Origin: Pseudomonadota bacterium
GTDB lineage: Bacteria; Pseudomonadota; Alphaproteobacteria; Reyranellales; Reyranellaceae
Reading direction: 5' to 3'
Length of the DNA: 35,130 nt
NCBI GenBank assembly: GCA_018240745.1
Contig: JAFEFF010000180.1
Location: 1 to 35,130, forward strand
Notes under the pieces: generated by a model
What the model was told of the DNA's origin: nothing
Seen by the model: the letters and a program-made list of their open reading frames with translations, nothing else
The model's database searches: none
In this document: piece by piece, positions 1-7,767 of the stretch
Layout of the letters: every line of letters starts with the position of its first letter
Position numbering within the stretch: the stretch's first letter is position 1
Made by a program: the position numbers and the translations under genes

Positions 1-698
1 CCCTCGACCATTTCGGCAAGGGAAGGCTGGAGCTCGGCATCGGCATCGGCGCCTACCGCGAGGAGTTCAAGGCGCTGCAGCCCAACGCCACGATCGATCG
101 CGGCGACATCGTCGACGAGGGACTGCAGGCGCTGAACCTGCTGTTCAAGGAGAGGGTCTGTTCGTTCGACGGCCAGTACTACAAGTTCAAGGATGTCGAG
201 CTCTTCCCCAAGCCGTTCCAGAACAAGCTGCCGATCTATGTGAGCGGCAACCATGCCAACAACATCGAGCGCGCGGTGAAGTGGGGCGACGGCTGGCTGC
301 CCGCCGGCATGCATGTCGACCGCATCCGCTCGGGCGTGAAAGCCTTGCGCGAGCAGGCCGACAAGGCCGGCCGCGACTGGCGCAGCATCGAGGTCTGCCC
401 GCAGTTCGTGGTCCATGTCGGCAGGACGCACGAGCAGGCGATCGAGAGCTTCCGCAAGAGCCAGATGAACAAGCATCTGGTCTCGCTGTCCAAGTCGACG
501 CTCAAGGGCCAGGGCGCCGCGACGCACGAGGAGATCAACCTGATCGGAACGCCCGCCGAGGTGATCGACAAGGCGTTGGCCTTCAAGGAGGCCGGCGTCA
601 CCCACCTGCTCGGGCTCTACTTCGCCGCGAATTCGGTGCAGGAGCTGCTCGACCAGATGCAGCTCTTCGCGGAAGAGGTGATGCCGAAGGTGAAGTGA
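1..698 (+). CDS. LLM class flavin/F420-dependent oxidoreductase, 5'-truncated by window edge
   Basis: An open frame runs from the left edge (first full codon at base 3) to TGA at 696-698, showing 231 C-terminal residues; the start lies outside the window. The visible part is the C-terminal half of a luciferase-like TIM barrel: a GIGIGAYREEF-type motif after strand 4, then KDVELFPKPF, IYVSGNHANN and GDGWLPAG, the usual order in the family. It is a paralogue of the gene at 18420-19412, which shares GIGAYREEF, the KD[VI]E[LM][FY]PKP stretch and similar C-terminal spacing. The family uses FMN or F420 to oxidise or reduce small organic substrates in the cytoplasm; this member's substrate cannot be read from sequence. 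A long hairpin (714-783) lies just after the stop and faces a convergent LLM gene. Confidence 0.9.
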   Translation, partial: LDHFGKGRLELGIGIGAYREEFKALQPNATIDRGDIVDEGLQALNLLFKERVCSFDGQYYKFKDVELFPKPFQNKLPIYVSGNHANNIERAVKWGDGWLPAGMHVDRIRSGVKALREQADKAGRDWRSIEVCPQFVVHVGRTHEQAIESFRKSQMNKHLVSLSKSTLKGQGAATHEEINLIGTPAEVIDKALAFKEAGVTHLLGLYFAANSVQELLDQMQLFAEEVMPKVK

Positions 699-713
699 CT
701 AGGGCCACAGGCC

Positions 714-783
714 GTGTCATCCCGAGCGTAGCGAGGGATCTATACGGACCAGTATAGATCCCCCGCTATGCTCGGGATGACAC
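714..783. repeat. Long near-perfect inverted repeat between convergent genes (REP-like / bidirectional terminator)
   Basis: Arms 714-745 and 752-783 pair over 32 positions with a 6-nt loop (746-751). The outer 13 bp are perfect, and the inner part has only one G-T and one A-C mismatch. The element sits between the stop of the plus-strand LLM gene (698) and runs into the last codons and stop (766-768) of the minus-strand LLM gene, so it encodes the C-terminus of the latter. Its arm reads as VIPSVARDLY when translated, a word I associate with dispersed intergenic palindromes in many genomes. It could terminate both transcripts; no T-tract is present. Confidence 0.75.
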
Positions 784-1827
784 CGTTTCGATTGCCGGCA
801 TCACACCTTTCGCGATCGCCTCGATCTCGTCGACCGCCTGCTTGAGCGACATGCCGGGCGGGCGGGGCGTGAAGATCAGGTGGTCCATGCCGAGGCGCGG
901 TTGCCACTTGGCCAGCTTGGCGGCGATGTCCTGCGGTGTGCCGAGCAGCCAGCGTTCCTGCATGAACGCTTCGGACATGAAGTGCGGATGGTCCGAGGTG
1001 AGCGGCTTCTTCTCCTTCGTTTCCTTGTCGATATAGGTGAGGCCGATCCGCTCGGGCTTGTATTGCACCCGGTAGACCTCGTCGATGAAGGGCTGGTGCC
1101 GCTTCATCGCATCGGCCGCCGAATCGCCGACCAGGATCTCGCGCATCACCGCGCGCGGCAGGCGGCCGGCACCCTGGCGCGCCGCCTCCTCGTCGAACGA
1201 CTTGAACTGATATTCGACCAGGCCCCATTCGGCGAGCGGCGCCACCAGGAAGCCGGCGCGGCGGCTCACCGCCCGCGCGCGCGCCTTGGGATGGGCGGCG
1301 CCGATCCAGAGCGGCGGCCGGCCGGGCTTCACCGGCGGCGGGCGAAGCAGGCCACCCTTCACGGTGTAGACCTTGCCTTCGTAGTCGAACGCCTCGCCGG
1401 TCCAGGCCTTCCCGAGGATGTCGAGCGATTCCTCGAACGCCGTCGTGCGGCGCTTGTAGTTCCAGCCGAACATGTCGAACTCGGGCGGGCGATAGCCCTG
1501 CCCCAGCCCGATCTCGATGCGGCCGCCCGAAAGATTGTCGACCACCGACAGGTCCTCGGCCATGCGCATCGGATGGCCGTAGAGCGGCGCCAGCGCCACG
1601 CCCTGGCCGATCCGGCAGTTCGGCGCCGCGACCGCGAGCGCCGCGCAGGCCACGACCGGCGACGGGCAGTAGCCGTCGGGCTCGCCGTGATGCTCGCTGG
1701 CCCAGATCGAATGGTAGCCGAGCCGGCTCGCCTCGGCCGCGAGCTCCAGCGCCTCGCGATAGGCCTTGTCGTACGGCTCGCCGAGGCCGCGATGGGCCTG
1801 GAAGCTGAAGGAGATGCCGAGCTTCAC
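766..1827 (-). CDS. LLM class flavin-dependent oxidoreductase, luciferase-like (EHH type)
   Basis: 353 residues, full length for the luciferase-like monooxygenase family. The N-terminus MKLGISFSFQ is beta strand 1, and Glu45-His46-His47 follows strand 2, the signature seen in LuxA-type FMN monooxygenases. Later come NLSGGRIEIGLGQGYRPPEF (about 97-116) and PPLWIGAAHPKA (about 174-185). The EHH motif suggests FMNH2 supplied by a partner reductase rather than F420, but this is inference and no reductase is adjacent. The start is GTG at 1825-1827, overlapping the TGA of the upstream gene (1824-2888) by 4 nt, so the two are translationally coupled. The last residues are encoded inside the 714-783 hairpin. 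Substrate unknown. Confidence 0.88.
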   Translation of the reverse strand: MKLGISFSFQAHRGLGEPYDKAYREALELAAEASRLGYHSIWASEHHGEPDGYCPSPVVACAALAVAAPNCRIGQGVALAPLYGHPMRMAEDLSVVDNLSGGRIEIGLGQGYRPPEFDMFGWNYKRRTTAFEESLDILGKAWTGEAFDYEGKVYTVKGGLLRPPPVKPGRPPLWIGAAHPKARARAVSRRAGFLVAPLAEWGLVEYQFKSFDEEAARQGAGRLPRAVMREILVGDSAADAMKRHQPFIDEVYRVQYKPERIGLTYIDKETKEKKPLTSDHPHFMSEAFMQERWLLGTPQDIAAKLAKWQPRLGMDHLIFTPRPPGMSLKQAVDEIEAIAKGVMPAIETVSSRA

Positions 1828-2888
1828 GCGAACACCCTCGCGATGCGGCCCCAGTCCTCGATCGCCTTCTCCTGCCCGGGTACGAGCTGGATGGTGAACT
1901 GGCTGTAGCCCGCCGCGCGCAGCGCCTCGATGCGCTTCCTGATCTCGGCCTCGGGTGCGGTGAACGAGGTCTCGGCGATCATCTTCGCGGTCACGAACCT
2001 CCTCTCCTCGGGTTTCACGAACATCAGGTGGCCGCGATGGTTCTCGAGATAGCGCGCCTCCTCCGGCTTGAAGCCGCGCGCCAGCTCGACATAGCCGTCG
2101 ATCTCGGGCGTCGAGAGCATGGCGACACCGGGCTTCAGCCCGGCCAGCCGCTCATCGGCCGCGCGATGCAGCATCACGGCGGCGCGCGGGCCCGCCTGCG
2201 CCATGGCGCGCTCGGAATCGGCCGGCTCGCCATCCTGCAGCACGCAGCCCAGCGCGAAGGCGGTGGTGTAGAGGTCGGACATCGCGTGGCCTGCTTCGCG
2301 CCACGCGCCCTGCATTGCCTGCAACTCCTTCACGCCGTTCTCGACCTTGCCGACGAAGTCGATCCAGCCGGCCTTGAACTTGGCCGTGAGCGCCCGCGTG
2401 CGCGGCCCGAAGGCGGAGAAATGCAATGCGATCGGGTCCTTCGTGTTGAACAGCGGCAGCTCGGGATTGAGAAAGCGGATCTTCTTCCTCTGCCCCTCCA
2501 TCTCGAAATCGACCGTCTCGCGGCGCAGCAGGCCATAGACCTGGTGCACGTAGGTCTCCATGTCCTTGACCTTGATCGCGCCGAAGCCCATCGCGCGCCG
2601 CGCCGTGAAGCCGGTGCCGACGCCGAAATCGATGCGGCCCGGCGCGAGCCGGTTCAAGGTCGCCAGCGCATTGGCCGCCACCGGCGCGATGCGGTTCGAC
2701 GGCACCAGCACACCGGTGCCCAGCCGGATCTTCCTCGTGTGCACCGCCGCCGCGCCCATCGCCACGAAGCAGTCGGCGTTCAGCATCTGGGTGTCGTAGA
2801 ACCAGGCATGGCTGAAGCCGAGCTCCTCGGCGCGGGCCACGACCTTGTAGTTGTCCGCCGCCGTCGGCAGCGCGATGCCGAAGTCCAT
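1824..2888 (-). CDS. LLM class F420/FMN-dependent oxidoreductase
   Basis: 354 residues with the luciferase-like order: MDFGIALPTAADNYKV at the N-terminus, IRLGTGVLVPSNR after strand 3, LAPGRIDFGVGTGFTARRAM after strand 4, then a C-terminal FTIQLVPGQE strand. There is no EHH after strand 2 (it reads AWFYDTQML), which fits the F420-dependent or Mer-like side of the superfamily better than LuxA; cofactor assignment is inference. ATG at 2886-2888 is preceded by a strong Shine-Dalgarno (GGAGGAAG at about 2893-2900). It is the first gene of a two-gene minus-strand operon with the LLM gene at 766-1827 (4-nt overlap). Confidence 0.88.
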   Translation of the reverse strand: MDFGIALPTAADNYKVVARAEELGFSHAWFYDTQMLNADCFVAMGAAAVHTRKIRLGTGVLVPSNRIAPVAANALATLNRLAPGRIDFGVGTGFTARRAMGFGAIKVKDMETYVHQVYGLLRRETVDFEMEGQRKKIRFLNPELPLFNTKDPIALHFSAFGPRTRALTAKFKAGWIDFVGKVENGVKELQAMQGAWREAGHAMSDLYTTAFALGCVLQDGEPADSERAMAQAGPRAAVMLHRAADERLAGLKPGVAMLSTPEIDGYVELARGFKPEEARYLENHRGHLMFVKPEERRFVTAKMIAETSFTAPEAEIRKRIEALRAAGYSQFTIQLVPGQEKAIEDWGRIARVFA

Positions 2889-2923
2889 GTTTGCTTCCTC
2901 CCTCTTATCGTCGTCTTCTCAGA

Positions 2924-3058
2924 GGTCCTCTCCGCCGCGTAAGCGGGGGAGAGGAAGGGACCCATTGCGAAGCAATGGGGAGGTGAGGTGGTGCGCGCAA
3001 AATCACGGGCGCTTCTGATGCGGACACCCACCTCACCCTCCCCGCGCTGCGCGGGCTT
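2924..3058. repeat. Intergenic mosaic of inverted repeats
   Basis: The gap 2889-3090 carries several nested palindromes: arms 2926-2938/2943-2955 (12 of 13 paired, loop gtaa); a perfect 8-bp stem 2961-2968/2972-2979 (loop gaa); and a longer-range pair in which the G-rich tract after 2976 matches the complement of the tract around 3028-3043 with a 1-nt offset. The word built on cctcaccctcccc plus gcgctgcgcg is similar in composition to the element at 7690-7760. It resembles the dispersed mosaic palindromes common between genes in Alphaproteobacteria and shows no coding potential. Confidence 0.6.
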
Positions 3059-3090
3059 TTGGGCGCGTGCAGCGGAAGGGGAAGTCCTCG

Positions 3091-3951
3091 TCACACGTCC
3101 GCCAGTGTCTCGATGATCTTGTTGCGCGCGGCGACGTTTCCCTCCTCGTGCACCGGCTGGAGGCAGACATGGGTCGCGCCGGCATCGAAGTGTGCGCGCA
3201 GGCCGCGCCGCACGGTGTCGGCGTCACCCCACAGGCACATCGCGTCGATGAACCTGTCGCTGCCGCCGTTGGCGAGATCGGCCTCGCTGAAGCCCTCGCG
3301 CAGCCAGTTGTTTCGGTAGTTCTCCAGCACCATGTAGCGCGCCAGCTCCTTGCGGCCGAGCGCGCGCGCCTTCTTCGCATCGGTCTCGATCGTCACCTTC
3401 TGCTCGACCGCCAGCACCTTGTTGGGGCCGAGGATCTTCTTGGCGATCGCGGTGTGCTTGGGCGTCACATTGTACGGAACCGCGCCCATCGACTTCTGGG
3501 CGCTCAGCTCCAGCATCTTCGGGCCGAGGGCAGCGACCAGCACCGGCGCCTCGGTGCCGGTCGGCAGATCCTTGTGCACGCCGTCGAGATAGGCGCGCAT
3601 GGCGGCGATCGGCCTGTCGTACTTCAGGCCGCGCAGGCCCTCGACCGTCAGCTTGTGGCTGACGCCCAGACCCAGGATGAAGCGGTCGCCGTAGAAGCTG
3701 TTGAGCAGCAGCATCGCCTGCTTGGCGGCATAGGGCTCGCGCGCATAGATGTTGGCGATCGAGCTGCCGACCATCAGCTTGTCGCTCTTCGCCAGCAGGT
3801 AGCTGGCGAGTGCCATCGACTCGTAACCTCGGCCCTCCGGATACCAGTAGGCAGAGTAGCCGTTTCGTTCCACCACCCGCACCAGGTCGGCGACACCGGG
3901 GCCATCGCACTTGTCGGCCGAATACCACACACCCAGACGTCCAAGCTTCAT
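3091..3951 (-). CDS. LLM class F420-dependent oxidoreductase (MSMEG_4141-like)
   Basis: 286 residues, shorter than the FMN luciferases and typical of F420-dependent LLM subfamilies. The opening MKLGRLGVWYSADK and the layout VGSSIANIYAREPYAAKQA, DRFILGLGVSHKLTVEG, PVLVAALGPKMLELSA fit the mycobacterial TIGR03620 (MSMEG_4141) type as I remember it. The start is placed at ATG 3949-3951 because homologues begin MKLG and because a longer frame would run antisense through gnd. It is divergent from gnd (3991) with only 39 bp between, so the two probably share a promoter region. Reaction and substrate are unknown. Confidence 0.88.
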   Translation of the reverse strand: MKLGRLGVWYSADKCDGPGVADLVRVVERNGYSAYWYPEGRGYESMALASYLLAKSDKLMVGSSIANIYAREPYAAKQAMLLLNSFYGDRFILGLGVSHKLTVEGLRGLKYDRPIAAMRAYLDGVHKDLPTGTEAPVLVAALGPKMLELSAQKSMGAVPYNVTPKHTAIAKKILGPNKVLAVEQKVTIETDAKKARALGRKELARYMVLENYRNNWLREGFSEADLANGGSDRFIDAMCLWGDADTVRRGLRAHFDAGATHVCLQPVHEEGNVAARNKIIETLADV

Positions 3952-3990
3952 GGCTAGAGTCCTCCGTTGGATTGTGTGTAGCATAGGTCC

Positions 3991-4989
3991 ATGAAAATCG
4001 GAGTCATCGGCCTTGGCCGCATGGGCGGCAACATCGTGCGGCGCCTGATGCGCGCCGGCCATTCCTGCGTCGTCTATGACGCCAATCCGGCGGCGGGCCA
4101 GGCGCTCACGCCTGAGGGTGCGGTCGCCGCGACCTCGCTCGCCGATCTCGTCAAAGCGCTGGGCGAAAGGGAGCGCACCGTCTGGGTGATGCTGCCCGCC
4201 GGCAAGATCACCGAGGACACGATCGCTGAGCTCGCCGGCATGATGGCGGCAGGCGACACGGTCATCGACGGCGGCAATACCATGTTCAAGGACGATGTCC
4301 GCCGCGCGAAGGAGCTGAAGCCCAAGGGCATCCACTATCTCGACGTCGGCACGTCGGGCGGCGTGTGGGGCCTGCAGCGCGGCTATTGCCTGATGATCGG
4401 CGGCGCCAAGGAAGCGGTCGACCGGCTCGATCCGATCTTCTCGGCGCTGGCGCCCGGCCTCGGCACGATCGAGCGCACGGAAGATCGCGACAAGCTCGAT
4501 CCCCAGTTGGATCCGAGGGCCGAGCGCGGCTACATCCACGCCGGCCCTGCGGGCGCCGGCCATTTCGTGAAGATGGTCCACAACGGTATCGAGTACGGCA
4601 TGATGCAGGCCTTCGCCGAGGGCTTCGACATCATGAAGAACCGGGGCTCGGACAAGCTGCCGGCCGACGAACGTTTCGACCTCAACCTCGCCGATATCGC
4701 CGAGGTGTGGCGGCGCGGCAGCGTCGTCACCTCGTGGCTGCTCGACCTGACGGCGTCGGCGCTCGCCAAGGACGGCCAGCTCGAGCATTTCTCCGGCCAT
4801 GTCGACGATTCGGGCGAGGGCCGCTGGACCATCGAGGCGGCGATCGAGGAAGCGGTGCCGGCCGACGTGCTGGCAGCCTCGCTGTTCATGCGCTTCCGCT
4901 CGCGCCAGCAGCATACCTTTGCGGAAAAGATTCTCTCGGCGATGCGGCTCGGCTTCGGCGGCCACATCGAATCCAAGGACAAGAAGTAA
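3991..4989 (+). CDS. gnd: 6-phosphogluconate dehydrogenase, decarboxylating (short NAD-type)
   Basis: 332 residues. It catalyses oxidative decarboxylation of 6-phosphogluconate to ribulose-5-phosphate with reduction of NAD(P). Visible are the dinucleotide-binding GLGRMG (7-12), the substrate-binding [14 protein letters not shown] (118-131), the catalytic-Lys helix [15 protein letters not shown] (189-203, Lys194), and SGEGRWT (274-280). The length matches the short GndA/YqeC type rather than the ~470-residue NADP enzyme. An Asp at the end of strand 2 (Asp30 in VVYDANP), where NADP enzymes carry basic residues, suggests NAD preference (inference). The ATG at 3991 has only a weak AGG upstream. 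It heads a plus-strand run of three LLM genes, and the window also encodes the F420-dependent glucose-6-phosphate dehydrogenase that feeds this step. Confidence 0.92.
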   Translation: MKIGVIGLGRMGGNIVRRLMRAGHSCVVYDANPAAGQALTPEGAVAATSLADLVKALGERERTVWVMLPAGKITEDTIAELAGMMAAGDTVIDGGNTMFKDDVRRAKELKPKGIHYLDVGTSGGVWGLQRGYCLMIGGAKEAVDRLDPIFSALAPGLGTIERTEDRDKLDPQLDPRAERGYIHAGPAGAGHFVKMVHNGIEYGMMQAFAEGFDIMKNRGSDKLPADERFDLNLADIAEVWRRGSVVTSWLLDLTASALAKDGQLEHFSGHVDDSGEGRWTIEAAIEEAVPADVLAASLFMRFRSRQQHTFAEKILSAMRLGFGGHIESKDKK

Positions 4990-5015
4990 CCCAATCGGAG
5001 CCAGGAGGACCGGCG

Positions 5016-5861
5016 ATGAAGGTGGGCGTTTTCTATTTCCCGACCGACTACGGCATCAACATCGCCGAGCTCGCCCGGGCGCTCGAGGACCGCGGCTTCG
5101 ATTCGCTGTTCGTCCCCGAGCACACCCACATCCCGCTCAGCCGCAAGTCGCCCTTCCCCGGCGGCGGCGAGCTGCCCAAGCGCTACTCGCACACGCATGA
5201 TCCGTTCGTGGCGCTGTCCTTCGCCGCGGCGGCGACGAAGAAGCTGAAGGTCGGCACGGGCATCCTGCTGGTGCCGCAGCACGATCCGATCGGCACCGCC
5301 AAGTCGATCGCCAGCCTCGACCAGCTCTCGGGCGGCCGCTTCGTGTTCGGCATCGGCGCCGGCTGGAACGAGGACGAGATGAACAATCACGGCGTCCAGT
5401 TCGCCGACCGCTTCAACCAGATGGGCGACTACGTGCTCGCCATGAAGGCGCTGTGGACCAAGGAAGAGGCCGGCTACCATGGCAAGTTCGCCAGGTTCGA
5501 TCCGGTCTGGTCATGGCCCAAGCCGCACCAGAAGCCGCATCCGCCAATCCTGCTGGGCGGCGAGAGCGACCACACGTTGCGCCGCGTCGTCGACTATTGC
5601 GACGGCTGGTTCCCGCGCACCCGCCAGGGCTTCGATGCCCCACAGTCGATCGCCCGCCTGCGCAAGATGGCCGAAAAGAAGGGCCGCGACCCCGGGACTC
5701 TGTCGGTCACCGTGTTCGGCGCACCGGCCAAGGCCGACGCGCTGGCCGACTATGCCAAGGCCGGTATCGACGGCGCGCTGCTGGCGATCAACGACGACAG
5801 CCGCGACGATATCCTGAAATATCTCGACAAGATCGCGCCGCTCGCGAAGCCTTACTCATGA
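5016..5861 (+). CDS. LLM class F420-dependent oxidoreductase (TIGR03619-like), paralogue of 6841-7683
   Basis: 281 residues. MKVGVFYFPTDYG opens strand 1; VPEHTHIPLSR follows strand 2; LKVGTGILLVPQHDPIGTAK, RFVFGIGAGWNEDEM and PPILLGGESDH follow in the usual family order. The GAGWNEDEM stretch is typical of the F420 (Rv2161c-like) TIGR03619 group, so F420 is the likely cofactor by inference. The start is chosen at ATG 5016 because a full AGGAGG lies at 5003-5008, 26 bp after gnd stops. The next LLM gene starts inside its stop codon (ATGA, 4-nt overlap). The gene at 6841 shares PEH[TS]HIPLSR and GGELPK[RK]Y with it, marking a duplication. Confidence 0.9.
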   Translation: MKVGVFYFPTDYGINIAELARALEDRGFDSLFVPEHTHIPLSRKSPFPGGGELPKRYSHTHDPFVALSFAAAATKKLKVGTGILLVPQHDPIGTAKSIASLDQLSGGRFVFGIGAGWNEDEMNNHGVQFADRFNQMGDYVLAMKALWTKEEAGYHGKFARFDPVWSWPKPHQKPHPPILLGGESDHTLRRVVDYCDGWFPRTRQGFDAPQSIARLRKMAEKKGRDPGTLSVTVFGAPAKADALADYAKAGIDGALLAINDDSRDDILKYLDKIAPLAKPYS

Positions 5862-6799
5862 GCGTCGCCATCGGCCTCGGTCTGATGGACTACCCGTTCG
5901 CCGGCGCCGACGACTACTGGCGCTGGGTCGACCTGTGCGAGGCGGGCGGCGTCGATTCGATCTGGCAGACCGACCGGCTGGTCAGCAAAACGCCGATCCT
6001 GGAATGCATGGCGGTGATGGCGGCGCTGGCCGGCCGCACGCGGCGGCTGCGCTTCGGCATGAACGTGGTCTCGCTGGCGTTGCGCGATCCGGTGCTGCTC
6101 GCCAAGCAGTGCGCCACCATCGACGTGCTGTCGGAAGGTCGCCTGCTGCCGGCCTTCGGCATCGGCAGCCCGCTGGGCCCGGAATGGACGGCGCTCGACA
6201 TCGACACCAGGACGCGCGGCCGGCGCACCGACGAGAGCCTCGAGATCATCGCCCGGCTGTGGCGCGAGGAGAGCGTCGACTTCGAAGGCCGGCACTATCG
6301 CCTGCGAGGCGCGTCGATCTCGCCGAAGCCCGTGCAGGCCGACCTGCCGATGTGGATCGGCGGCTCGTCGGACGCCGCGGTGCGACGCACGGCCAGGTAC
6401 GGCACCGGCTGGCAGGGCGGCGGCGAGACGCTGGAGGACGCGATCCGCACCGTCGCGGCGATCAAGAAGGCGCTGCCCGAGGCCGGCCGCGCGATCGACG
6501 AGGATCACTACGGCGCGAGCTTCCCCTACTACTTCGGCTCGGCCAGCGACCCGGTGGTTGGCCGCGCGATGGAGGCCTACGCCAAGCGCACCGGCCGCGA
6601 TCCCAGGCGGCAGTTCGCGGTCGGCGACGCCGGCACCATCCTGGAGCGCGTCGGCGAATACGTGGCGGGCGGCATCCAGAAGTTCATCCTGCGCCCGATC
6701 GGCCCGGGTGAGCAGGTGCTGGCGCAGACCAGGCTCTTGATCGAGCAGGTGCTGCCGCAGGTCGGCGTGCGCTGGCCCAGGACGGCGAAGGCTGCTTGA
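5858..6799 (+). CDS. LLM class F420/FMN-dependent oxidoreductase
   Basis: 313 residues, starting with ATG at 5858-5860 that overlaps the upstream TGA by 4 nt. Luciferase-like order: MSVAIGLGLMDYPF at the N-terminus, SIWQTDRLVSKTP after strand 2, LRFGMNVVSLALRDPVLLAK, GRLLPAFGIGSPLGPEW, and MWIGGSSDAAVRRTA near the middle. It is distinct from its two flanking LLM genes, which are more like each other. Position in the gnd-LLM-LLM-LLM operon implies co-expression with gnd. Substrate unknown; F420 is possible given the context, but no residue seen here proves it. Confidence 0.87.
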   Translation: MSVAIGLGLMDYPFAGADDYWRWVDLCEAGGVDSIWQTDRLVSKTPILECMAVMAALAGRTRRLRFGMNVVSLALRDPVLLAKQCATIDVLSEGRLLPAFGIGSPLGPEWTALDIDTRTRGRRTDESLEIIARLWREESVDFEGRHYRLRGASISPKPVQADLPMWIGGSSDAAVRRTARYGTGWQGGGETLEDAIRTVAAIKKALPEAGRAIDEDHYGASFPYYFGSASDPVVGRAMEAYAKRTGRDPRRQFAVGDAGTILERVGEYVAGGIQKFILRPIGPGEQVLAQTRLLIEQVLPQVGVRWPRTAKAA

Positions 6800-6840
6800 C
6801 GCCTTGCCGTCATGACGGGGATATCCTGGAGGAACGCAAA

Positions 6841-7683
6841 ATGAAGATCGGCGTCGCGATGTTCTTCACCGACTATTCGATGACGCCGCAGGAGCTGGGC
6901 GTCGCCGCCGAGGAGCGCGGCTTCGATTCGCTGTGGTCGCCCGAGCACAGCCACATCCCTCTGTCGCGCGAATCGGCCTTCCCGAGCGGCGGCGAGCTGC
7001 CGAAGAAGTACTACGACGCGATGGACCCGTTCGTGGCGCTGATGGCGGCCGCCGCTGTCACCCGCAGCATCAAGGTCGGCACCGGCGTCTGCCTGGTGGC
7101 GCAGCGCGACCCGATCCAGACCGCCAAGCAGGTGGCGTCGATCGACCAGCTCTCCAACGGCCGCTTCCTGTTCGGCATCGGCAACGGCTGGAACAAGGAC
7201 GAGATGCGCAACCACGGCACCGTGTTCGAGACGCGCCACAAGCTGGCACGCGAGCGCGTCGAGGCGATGAAGGCGATCTGGAGCAAGTCCAAGCCGGAAT
7301 ATCACGGCGAGATGGTCGACTTCGACCCGATGATGACCTGGCCCAAGCCGGTGCAGAAGCCGCATCCGCCGATCTGGGTCGGCGGCGCCTTCCCCTACGG
7401 CGCGCGACGCGCGATCCGCTACGGCGACGGCTGGATGCCGCATCGCGCGCGGCCGCACTATGGCAACGTGCGCGACTTCCTGCCGGAATTCCGCAAAATG
7501 GCCGCGGCGGCCAATCGCAGCGACGTGCCGGTGACGATCTGGGGTGCCGAGGACGAGGACATGCTGAAACAGGACCGCGACGCCGGCGTGGTGCGCGCGA
7601 TCATCAGCCTCGACTCCGCCAAGTCCGACGACATCCTCCCCGAGCTCGACCGCTGGTCGAAGATCGCCGAGAAGGTGGCTTAG
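6841..7683 (+). CDS. LLM class F420-dependent oxidoreductase (TIGR03619-like), paralogue of 5016-5861
   Basis: 280 residues: MKIGVAMFFTDYSMTP, SPEHSHIPLSRESAFPSGGE, IKVGTGVCLVAQRDPIQTAK, RFLFGIGNGWNKDEMRNHG, PPIWVGGAFPYGARRA. The GNGWNKDEM segment and length match the F420-type TIGR03619 group. ATG 6841 is preceded by GGAGGA at 6828-6833; an in-frame TTG at 6796 would overlap the previous gene and lacks such a site, so it is not used. It is close to the protein at 5016-5861, so the run looks like a duplication with a third LLM gene between the copies. The gene ends in front of a convergent cofE with a hairpin in between. Confidence 0.9.
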   Translation: MKIGVAMFFTDYSMTPQELGVAAEERGFDSLWSPEHSHIPLSRESAFPSGGELPKKYYDAMDPFVALMAAAAVTRSIKVGTGVCLVAQRDPIQTAKQVASIDQLSNGRFLFGIGNGWNKDEMRNHGTVFETRHKLARERVEAMKAIWSKSKPEYHGEMVDFDPMMTWPKPVQKPHPPIWVGGAFPYGARRAIRYGDGWMPHRARPHYGNVRDFLPEFRKMAAAANRSDVPVTIWGAEDEDMLKQDRDAGVVRAIISLDSAKSDDILPELDRWSKIAEKVA

Positions 7684-7689
7684 CGCGAT

Positions 7690-7760
7690 CAATTCCCCCT
7701 CGCGCGCAGCGCGGGGAGGTGGCGCCCTTCGGGCCACCTCCCCGGCTTCGCCAGGGAGGA
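7690..7760. terminator. Hairpin-rich intergenic element between convergent LLM gene and cofE
   Basis: A 10-bp GC stem (7713-7722 with 7734-7743) encloses a ccc-ttc-ggg mini-stem, and further G/C-tract repeats flank it. It lies between the plus-strand LLM stop (7683) and the minus-strand cofE stop (7768), where a bidirectional terminator is expected. Its composition resembles the mosaic repeat at 2924-3058. There is no clear T-tract, so the terminator role is inferred from position and symmetry. Confidence 0.5.
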
Positions 7761-7767
7761 AGAACCT

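Noticed and set aside
880..1908. Long plus-strand frames opposite LLM genes (also 2028-2942, 8595-10148, 28758-30590)
   Set aside because: Arg/Ala/His-rich shadow translations of real minus-strand genes with no recognisable domain.
3952..4965. Long minus-strand reading frame that would extend the LLM protein at 3091 through gnd
   Set aside because: It is antisense to a gnd gene with all family motifs, and the LLM fold starts at MKLG (3951); high GC creates long antisense frames.
6796..6840. TTG start extending the LLM protein at 6841 by 15 residues
   Set aside because: It overlaps the previous gene, has no ribosome site, and the extension is not family-like; ATG 6841 follows GGAGGA.
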